From Conchocele bisecta (lineage: Eukaryota; Mollusca; Bivalvia; Lucinida; Thyasiridae), in assembly GCA_029237695.1 (NCBI GenBank), contig JAQRGA010000391.1, forward strand, positions 1 to 64,000: DNA of 64,000 nt. Reading direction: 5' to 3'. The position numbers were made by a program, and so were the translations under genes. The notes beneath the pieces were generated by a model. That model ran no database searches and was not told the origin of the DNA. It saw only the letters and a list, made by a program, of their open reading frames with translations. Shown here one piece after another: positions 55,600 to 64,000 of the stretch. Position 1 is the first letter of the stretch; every line of letters begins with the position of its first letter.

Positions 55600-58500
55600 G
55601 TGCCCGTGACCTCAAAACACCTGTACTATTTTGTTTATACCGGACTATTTTTGCATACCCATACAAATGAAATTGCCATCGCTACGCGATTTCGACCGTT
55701 CGACATTGGAGCCAATCAGCGGATGTACTGTTAAATGGATCCTGCATAATTTCTCGTTGAAGAACTTAATTCAGAGACTCGGTTACATGATATTCTAACT
55801 GTTTAGAACACGGGTTATAACCATACACTAAACGTTTCTGGCATTAAAACATTGACAAGTATGTAAATGTAGTTATCACTCAACAAACAGGACGCAATAC
55901 TGTAAACAATAACACTGGTGTATTTGGTGGACATAGGTCATGTGCAGTCAATAAAGTGATAAAAACAACAAATATTGAACATTTGAAACATCATCTGAAA
56001 CACTATGCCTTTAACATTGCTGTATAAAGATACTATAAATTGTTCTGATAATTTGTTTTCTCTGGTAACTGTCTGATGGATTCAAAAGTTTATCATTACG
56101 ATTAACCTGTTTCTTTTTCTGACTGTGTCTCAAACAACGTACCGCATATTCGATATGTGTTTATTCGATTTTTCGGCTTCCAATCAAAATCAATACAACA
56201 GTATCTCTTGTATATTTGGGAGTAAATAAATGAGAACATACCTATTTAATTGATGAAAGAAATAAAGTCTCGGAAATGTACCAACCTGTCAACTTATGTT
56301 AACCCAACAAAACGTGTTTTTGGCGAGTTCATTAGGCTGTCTATGAAAACATAGGATACTACAGTGGAACCTCTAAACTGGACACCAACAAGTACAAATG
56401 ACGTAAACCAAACGCTCTGTGATATATTAGTATATCGCATTATTCTGCTACACATGCATACGATTGGCAGCCTGCTGATAAGAGCTACCATTACTGTATT
56501 CGCAACCACTTAATATGTCAATATATTAACCGTTTCAGTGACGTAGTCCGATCATAATATACATGTACACTGATAGCCATTCAGTCAGTGAATTATACTG
56601 ATTTTAATGCAGCCAGTGAGAATATTTGCAGAGTAGTCGGGAATCCCAATCATTAGTTGCAATTGTCATAAGGTTCATTTTGTCAACCAGGTGCCATGTG
56701 GCCATTACTTTACCCTTGTAGGATAAACGTTATAATATGGCTTATGGGGCTTATACATGCGTTTTGCGACCAGTGTAGATCCAGATCAGCATCACTGATA
56801 GGCATTACATCAATGAAACACACATAATGCTGCTATCAGGCATTATATATGGTTTTAATGCTACATGGGTGTGTTATTTGATCAGGAGTTACAATCATTA
56901 ATTACCCAACTACAATGTACATGCTGATTCGTTGCACATATTAAATCCGATGAGCCTGAGTTCGCACCTACATACTAAAACCACCTACAGCGGCGGGAAC
57001 AGACTTTGTGCTTTCATACATTTAACGTTGGAGAAATTTATTATAATTTCTGTTTCCTTTCACCCCTCTTCTTCATATTTTACACATCCCTTCTTCTAAT
57101 GTGTCTTTAGCAGGCCCTTCAAAATCCATGACACTCAGACTCCCGCTAACCCGAAGGTCAATGTTACAATATTAGCGCTTTCGCGAACTTAACAGTGGGG
57201 CATTTTTTGTTTAATGTATGTTTCCTTTCACACAGCTTCTTGATATTCGTGAAACTAAACCACCACTAGGCGCCCTTCGATGTCTTCTGACAACTCTTGT
57301 TACCAAATATATTGATGCGCTTTTTCCAAAGATGATGCGCCAGAGACAATGCAGGTAACTGCACTCTAGACATACATTCTGATATATGTATCGAGTATAA
57401 TGTGGGTCTTGGAACCGGTACGACGGTTCTTGTGCCCATTACATCAACCACTCAGCCACACAATCAAGGTAGCCATACATGATAAACTGGCATCAACACG
57501 TATTTCCGCAAAACGCGGCATGATTAAACTATCCTGTAAGAATTTGCATATGAGTGCCACATGAATCGTGCCAACACGTAGCAGGGTTCCCGAATTGCGC
57601 TGCGCGATGGCATATCCGCGCGAGTAATTAACACAGGTCAATGTGACTTAACCTGCACCTGCGAGTGATACTTGGAAATTGGAGGGTGATCTGCAAGGTT
57701 ATTGGAATGCATTGAAAGCTATCTTTATCCCTATTACAAGATCTACTGACAACCCAAAGATGAAATTATGATGGAATAGAAATAGTTGGTCTTATGTATG
57801 ATCGGATGTTGTATGCTAGGTACATTTGCAATCAGAGAACATTCAAAAGTGTTATTCAGCGGCATTTCGTTTTATAAAATGGCGACCAGCGCATTCCCTG
57901 ATCGGACCAACGTAATATCCTTCTTTTCGGCCGGTTGCCCATTTATTAAATTGAGCCATTTTCAGGAAGAATACTGTTTTATGCATTCTTAAGAAAATAT
58001 TGCAAATACTCTTTTTCTAAATAAATTTACTGTGCTGTATCAGAATATGTTATTCTTTCAATCTCCATTTGGAGCTGGTTGGCACCGTAATGACCACCAT
58101 AAACATCAATCTATTTGAAAGGAAATGGCATATACATGCACGGTGTTCCGCTAAAGCCATCGTAATATCGCTATCTTACACTCGTTATTGTGGTATTGTC
58201 TTCCGGCGCGCATGTGTATTGTTGTCAGCGAAAAGTGCGTTTGTTTTCTAATCGATATCTGTTGGATGCTTTCGCATTGCATCATATTGAATCGTATAGT
58301 ATTTCAGTTGGAATATGCCACCTGGATGGTGTAAGAGCTAATACAGTTTGTGTCGTGTTTATTAGTGGCTATTGTTTTTCACCGGGACTGTTCGTATTAA
58401 CGCCAACGCATCCAACAAAAATCAAGTGTTAAACAAATACTTGTTTTAAAGATAGTAAGCTGCAAACGCAATTTTCGCTGACAGCAATGCTCATACGATG

Positions 58501-58970
58501 TCCATAAGGAATATGTACTACGATGACGATAGTACGATTCTACACGTACGATGAAGATTGATGCTATTATAATAATACTAGTAAGATACAAAAATGACCT
58601 TAGGTGTTGGCAGGCCATTATCCACCATTAAATAAAGTAAATACACACACACCTTCTAGCTTTGCCTTGTAATTGCATGGAACATACATTATATAATAAT
58701 TATGTAGATATATATGTAACATACAACAGCACTAGTAATGTAAATGCATGGCTTTTGAATGTTGTAAATGCATGCATTATGATATTGAATACTGAAATAC
58801 ATGAAACAACAATCTGTCAGATAGCCAGAAATTGAAAGCACAAAAGTCCTGCCACCTCTCTCATAGAGTATAGGCATATACAAGCACTGTAAACTGGTAA
58901 TTGTCATAATTTGTGTTGTAATTTTTATTTTCGTTAATTACGCGTGCACACATATTCGTCTAAAAACACA
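55600..58970. other. No gene seen
   Basis: The stretch is AT-rich. A Tigger-like end lies at about 56361 and a GATCAGAC-family fragment at about 56765-56820. A SINE tail lies near 58592. Short frames show no motif. Confidence 0.5.
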
Positions 58971-58974
58971 CAGG

Positions 58975-60123
58975 TGGCCGAAAGATCTCAATTTACAATC
59001 CTATTACCTAATCAGAAATGAATTAACGGTACCAAACTCTGTTGTTCTTAAAGGCACCAAGATAATTGTGCCGAATTCACTTCAAAAACGCGTCATGGAC
59101 TTGGCTCATGAGTCACATATGGGCGTTGTCAAAACTAAGCAACTATTGCGCGGCAAAGTATGGTGGCCCAGCATAGACAAAGACGTGAAACATATGATTC
59201 AGTTATGGCATGCATGTCAGATGGTTTCATCTCCACCGCGCGCACCGCCGATAGCAACCACTGAATTACCAAGCGGTCCATGGAAAAAGTTGGCCATGGA
59301 TTTGACTGGTCCTTACGGAAACATGGTGGTCATCATTAACTACTATTCGCGATTTCCGATGATCGCAATTTTGAAATCGACAACAAATGCTTCGATTATA
59401 AACAAACTGCGAGCAATGTTTAGCTTGATGGGAGTTTGCGATGAGCTGGTCACTGATAATGCGAGTAACTTCGTTTCTGAGGAGTTTTCACATTTTCTCA
59501 AGGAAAACGGTATTACACATACGCGCGTTACTCCATACTGCGCCAGAGCTAATGATCTAGTTGAAAACTTTAACAAATCGATAAAGAAAGCGATTCACAC
59601 TGCGGTGCTCGAACAGAAAAACTGGCGAACAGAACTGTATACATTTCTGTTACACTACAGAGCAACGGCACATTGTACAACCAACGTCTCACCAGCAGAA
59701 TTGTTGTACAATTGAAAAATAAAAACCAAAATACCGCAATATAACAAAACAACTGTACCGAGCAGTTTGAAATCACGCGACGCACAACAAAAACAAAAAA
59801 TGAAAATCAATGCAAATAAAAACAAGCCGAGTTCGTATAGACAATTCAAATGCGGAAAAAAACGTCGTTGTGCTAAAACGTGACCTAACCAAAACTTCAC
59901 CATCGTGGGAGGAAACTCCTCTTACTGTAGTGTAACAAAAGGGAACGATGGTTCTAATGAGAACCAATGCTGGCCACATGTTACGCCGGAATGTTAGTCA
60001 TGTTAGGCCATATCATGGTAAGGAACATGAGAACAGTTACTCAGACATACCATCAAGGGAGCCAAACCAGAGGAACAAGCGTGTTATCAAAACACCAATC
60101 AGGTTCAATGACTTTAAAATGTG
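58975..60123 (+). pseudogene. pol: Ty3/gypsy integrase fragment
   Basis: A zinc-binding region AHESHMGVVKTKQLL...WHACQ (first Cys replaced by Trp) is followed by the core. Asp is in KLAMDLTGPYG, the second Asp in LVTDNASNFVSEEF, and the Glu in DLVENFNKSIKKA. The frame 59068-59715 ends in a stop after VSPAELLYN. A basic stretch and RNVSHVRPYHG continue in further frames to about 60123. It belongs to a different gypsy lineage from 545-5000. RT and LTRs are absent. Confidence 0.88.
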
Positions 60124-61228
60124 ATAGATCACAATAACAAACATACATATAGTTACAGTATAATTAACCTGCTACGACCTGGTTGTTTCAACAGGATATT
60201 GCTGTCAAGCGATTGTAATTGAACATGTGGATTAAATAAACAGTCATCAAAACTAGCAGCCAAGCCCAGCTTCGCCAAAGGAGACAATGACATGTTTATG
60301 TTTCCAATTATATTTGCCATGTATACGTGTATCAATCTAAATAGGAGAGAGATGTACTGTATAGAACCCGCCTTCGAGGCGTGGCTTAAACTGATCTCTG
60401 ACTGCTGAGTCAGCATGTAACTCGGGCCCCTCTGTTACCAATCTTATCACTTGCGTTTTAGTAAGCAAATAGAACAGATGTAGTTATTAACCAAACCAAT
60501 GAGTTGTTCCTATATCATTGCCTCATCAATAGATTCACACAATGAGACATTATAATGACACATATGTGCATTATGAATATTTCTGTATATCTACATGTGT
60601 GTGAATTATTTTTAGTGAACTAGTGTTATACATGCACATACTATTACCTCAATGTCGCACTCGTCCCAATAAATATCTTAGACAAACTTTACCTACAGAT
60701 AAGATCGAGTTTTTGATAATCAAATTCTTCTTACCTTATTTCACCATTACCTTATTTCACACATCATCCAGTTGACCCTGTTGTATCATTATCCGTTCAT
60801 AAGTGTCGCAATACATGTGCATGTAATTGCATTAATTGGTACTTGACCACCACATAGGGTTATATCAACTCACCATAGTATTGTTCGCCACGCATTACAT
60901 GTACACTTACACAGTACCGTTGCAGAGGTACACTGTCAAAAATCTGAACGCATAACGTGTTCTATAGATGTTCTTAATCTAAACACGGACCACCCTACTC
61001 CGTTTACTTTCTAAACGTCGCTATTTTCGTGGTGTTTATACGTGTTTACCCGGTTTAGTTTAAAACAAGCGTGCTTAGCTTTAAAACACGTTCAACGTCG
61101 GTCGATCTCTGATGTTTAAGTTTAAAACGCCACCGTTTACCCACGTGCTTAAATCGAATACACCTGTCTAAAAAAAATAATAATAAAGACTTAATCCCTA
61201 ACGGATCCAGCATTTGGGTAAGGGGGGG
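60124..61228. other. No gene seen
   Basis: AT-rich sequence without motifs. A G run at about 61221-61233 precedes the foldback element. Confidence 0.5.
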
Positions 61229-61236
61229 GGGGGTGT

Positions 61237-61334
61237 CTAGTTGCGAAGGTAACTCTTGCAATCTACTCCCATACAGTTCGTAGCTAGCTATGGACGGTAC
61301 GGGAGTAATTGCAAGAGTTACCGTTCGCAACTAG
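61237..61334. mobile_element. Foldback MITE, copy 1 (98 bp)
   Basis: CTAGTTGCGAAGGTAACTCT is inverted at the other end as AGAGTTACCGTTCGCAACTA then G, with pairing extending through TTGCAATCTACTCCC. Flanks GGGGGTGT (61229-61236) and GGGGTTGT (61335-61342) are a 7/8 matching target duplication. Confidence 0.8.
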
Positions 61335-61638
61335 GGGGTTGTCCTATTGTTGAGCTCTTCAAAATGCACTTTCTTGTGTTTTTACGGCATTTAAATTCGA
61401 ACTCCAACTGGTAGTAAACTCCGTGGCTGAACGGGGGGGTTGCAACACCGGAACCCCCCTCTAGATCCGCCCCTGCATTAAATTTTCTTGTGCTTGTAGT
61501 ATATGTCCGCACCTCCTGTACTTTTTTAATTTTTATGCCCCCAGTCTCGTTAGAGCCGAAGGCATATAGTGTTTGGACTGTGTGTCAGCCCGACACATTA
61601 AGAATTCTGCCACCCAAGGTATTCATGTGCCGACAGGC

Positions 61639-62382
61639 GGTCCCGGGTCGTATTGCCCCGATTACCCGTTCGCCCCGCGGGTCGATTCGCCCGGGTCGGT
61701 TCGCCTCGGGTCGTTTCGCCCCGCTCATAATCTAAGTAGAGGGAGCGATATATGATGTAGAGGGAGCGATATGTGATACACAAAGTTAATCATCGGGTGA
61801 AATAATTTAAATAATAATATCTGTCACGTTAGCCACCGTTTCATATAGAAAGATATGTAGACAACATATCCCTATATGAAACAGCGTTACCAGCTGGCAC
61901 CACGAGGAAGTGTGACAGTTAGATTTCACGCAAAACAATACATATTTCTGACAATAATTATAATGTGCTTGGCAAATTAAACGTATGTTATTTTCTGTGA
62001 ATAATCTTTAATCCTAATTGGAATTTGCATTAAAATAGGTATTGTGGTATATTAACATTATAGTTTTATAGTCGTGTATCAAATAATGGCAGATTATCCT
62101 TTTATAAACTTCCATAATCGTCAAACATTTTAACTAATTTACCTAACATACCTTACATTTAACCCCACAATTGGCACCATATTCAATACTCACTAAAATC
62201 GGGGCGAACATATCCAAATCATCTGCTATTTTAACCAGATGCAACGTTAAGATCGGGGCGAAACGACCCACCTCAACCCATATTCATAACCAGATCCAAC
62301 GCAAGTTTAAAATCGGGGCGAATCGACCCACGGCGAACCGACCCGGTGCGAACGGGTAATCGGGGCGAAACGACCCGGGACC
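61639..62382. mobile_element. 744-bp element with subrepeat-built inverted termini
   Basis: The left end GGTCCCGGGTCGTATTGCCC continues with GGGTCGATTCGCC, GGGTCGGTTCGCC and GGGTCGTTTCGCC. The right end has the same units inverted and ends CGACCCGGGACC. Flanks CGACAGGC and AGACATGC match at 6 of 8 bases. The paralogue at 48222-48355 lacks the insertion at exactly this point. No coding capacity. Confidence 0.8.
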
Positions 62383-62422
62383 AGACATGCCACAGTTTCT
62401 TGTCCTACCTACCATTTGAATG

Positions 62423-62643
62423 GTGATTGTAATTGCATCATTATCATCAGTTCAACCGTTATCTGCAAGGATTTCATTAAAATATAAATATGGACCAATC
62501 GACAACCTTATGAAAGGTGTGGGATGTATGAACATTGTTTATGCCTACGATCAGGGTGGGTCTTTCAAGCCACCATATCCCAATTTTAATGAAATCCTTG
62601 CAGATAACGGTTGAACTGATGATAATGATGCAATTACAATCAC
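62423..62643. repeat. Perfect ~60-bp inverted repeat
   Basis: GTGATTGTAATTGCATCATT and the following 40 bases (62423-62482) recur in exact reverse complement at 62584-62643, around a loop of about 100 bp. No flanking duplication is evident. Confidence 0.9.
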
Positions 62644-62714
62644 ACCTGTGATGAAGAGAGTTGAGCAGGTTTTTGGCGTGGCATCTTCTTTAAAGAAGAA
62701 GGTATGTGTTTCAT

Positions 62715-62793
62715 TAGTTGCGAACGGTAACTTGCAATCTACTCCCGTAGCTCTGTACGTGAGTAGATTGCCAGAGTTACTTTTCACAACTAG
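62715..62793. mobile_element. Foldback MITE, copy 2 (79 bp)
   Basis: It has the same family ends as 61237-61334 (TAGTTGCGAACGGTAACTTG ... CACAACTAG). It is flanked by a perfect 8-bp duplication TGTTTCAT at 62707-62714 and 62794-62801. The 8-bp duplication suggests hAT-type mobilisation. Confidence 0.88.
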
Positions 62794-62984
62794 TGTTTCA
62801 TAAACTGGCAGAATAAGCTGTATGTGAGCGCCAGTTTATCTGGGCTGCCGACTGAGGAAAGGACCTTTCATTGTTTTCAACTTTTGTAGATTCAGATTCT
62901 CATGCACTCATTTACAAAAAAAAAATAATATAATCCTTATGTTTACATATTTATAGCTTGCCGGTAACTGAATTGTGAACAGCG

Positions 62985-63050
62985 TAGACCCTGATCAGAC
63001 TGCTCAGACGCAGCCTGATCTGTGGCTATGCTTGTCGCATATGTAGAAAG
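62985..63050. repeat. Dispersed GATCAGAC-family repeat
   Basis: GCGTAGACCCTGATCAGACT, GCTCAGACGCAGCCTGATCT and GGCTATGCTTGTCGCATATG are the best preserved example of this family in the window. Confidence 0.65.
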
Positions 63051-63224
63051 GTCTCTTAGGCGGCCCTTTTATTTTCTGAGACACGATAGTGGAAAGTGAG
63101 ACAGTAGTGACGATTCCGTCGGCGTCAACAATTTGGGACGTACATTTTGGACGTAGCCAAATTGTTTGTATATCTTGGTCCGTTAATCGAGGATTTCTAA
63201 TCTTCGTGCTTCGAGTTTCGAGTT

Positions 63225-63625
63225 AGAATCTTCGAGAATCGAGTGTAATTATCGAGAATTGAGTTGGAATTATCGAGAATCGAGTTGAAATTATCGAGAA
63301 TCGAGTTGGAATTACCGAGAATCGAGTTGAAATTATCGAGAATCGAGTTGGAATTATCGAGAATCGAGTTGAGATTGTCGAGAATCGAGTTGAAATTATC
63401 GAGAATAGAGTTGGAATTATCGAGAATCGAGTTGAGATTATCGAGAATCGAGTTGAGATTATCGAGAATCGAGTTGGAATTATCGAGAATCGAGTTGGAA
63501 TTATCGAGAATCGAGTTGGAATTATCGAGAATCGAGTCGAGATTATCGAGAATCGAGTCGAGATTATCGAGAATCGAGTTGGAATTATCGACACTGGAAT
63601 TATCGAGACTCGAGTTGGAATTATC
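63225..63625. repeat. 21-bp minisatellite
   Basis: TTATCGAGAATCGAGTTGGA then A (21 bp) repeats about 18 times with G/A changes at two positions. Since the period is seven codons, both strands remain open and show heptad-like peptides. These are artefacts. Confidence 0.95.
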
Positions 63626-63629
63626 GGGT

Positions 63630-64000
63630 CGGAGGCAGTGATGATTTCATTAAGACTGATTTTCAGGATTTATTTTTATTATTTTGAAAGTTTCAGGATT
63701 TTTTTTTATATAGACAAAGAAGGAAATGTACCAATTCAGGAAATTATTAATTTTGATCATTTTCAGCATTTTCAGGGAGTAATTTAAGTCCAATTCCTCT
63801 TAAAGATGCATAACCACACATTACGCGAAAAAATAGATTTACGGAAATCAAACGGATACGTCATTTTGTAATCATTCAACACGTTTCCAAACATCAAAAG
63901 CGTCAATTGTTTACATAATACTAACTAATTTCTCACTGCTGTGCATTGAGTGACGCGGACAGGGGAAGTAAGCACGTTGTCTCAAAATATTAACAAAAAT
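63630..64000. other. No gene seen
   Basis: AT-rich sequence with T runs and no recognised motif. Confidence 0.5.

Noticed and set aside
63223..63641. Overlapping 123- and 125-codon frames on opposite strands
   Set aside because: Both are translations of the 21-bp minisatellite.

Overview
The window looks like a repeat-rich stretch of an invertebrate nuclear genome, most likely a heterodont bivalve mollusc. I infer this from the mix of repeats: a dispersed family carrying a GATCAGAC core, SINE-like units ending in GACCTTAGCTGTTG, and Ty3/gypsy and LINE fragments. This is recognition from memory, not a search. No intact host gene is recognised. Nearly all coding capacity belongs to mobile or viral elements, most of it decayed.

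Layout. Positions 1-545 hold a 181-bp tandem repeat and a minisatellite/(ACGT)n cassette. Positions 545-5000 are a degenerate Ty3/gypsy pol (RT, RNase H, integrase, 3' extension) with an inserted block at about 866-1640. Positions 5000-8050 have no gene but contain a G/C-run tandem repeat. A second copy of the (ACGT)n cassette (8056-8167) abuts a broken viral gene.

The core, 8.25-31.17 kb, is made of two related Polinton/Maverick (adintovirus-like) endogenous dsDNA viruses in inverted orientation. Copy A (about 8250-13040) holds only the morphogenesis block: major capsid (-), coiled-coil membrane protein (+), small membrane protein (-), an unknown 350-residue protein (-), penton-like protein (+) and fibre-like protein (+). 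Copy B (about 13.4-31.17 kb) is more complete: protein-primed type B DNA polymerase (+), a later PHD-finger insertion, a small basic/hydrophobic protein (-), fibre-like protein with a long coiled-coil shaft (-), penton-like protein (-), unknown protein (+), small membrane protein (+), coiled-coil membrane protein (-), major capsid (+), packaging ATPase (+), several small conserved proteins (+) and a retroviral-type integrase (+) cut off at 31.165 kb. Together these are the replication, integration, packaging and capsid functions of such a virus. I found no adenain-like protease. Most genes carry stops or frameshifts. Penton B, the ATPase, 29662-30096 and 30139-30489 remain open.

Positions 31444-42352 are a 10.9-kb minisatellite of 39-bp units with a nested ~2.3-kb tandem duplication. 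From 42.35 kb to the end there is no recognisable host gene. This part holds a LINE RT fragment (50.5-51.4 kb, -), a Ty3/gypsy integrase fragment (58.98-60.12 kb, +), several SINE-like units, foldback elements with 8-bp target duplications, a 744-bp TIR element with an identifiable empty paralogous site, a perfect 60-bp inverted repeat, and minisatellites of 36 and 21 bp.
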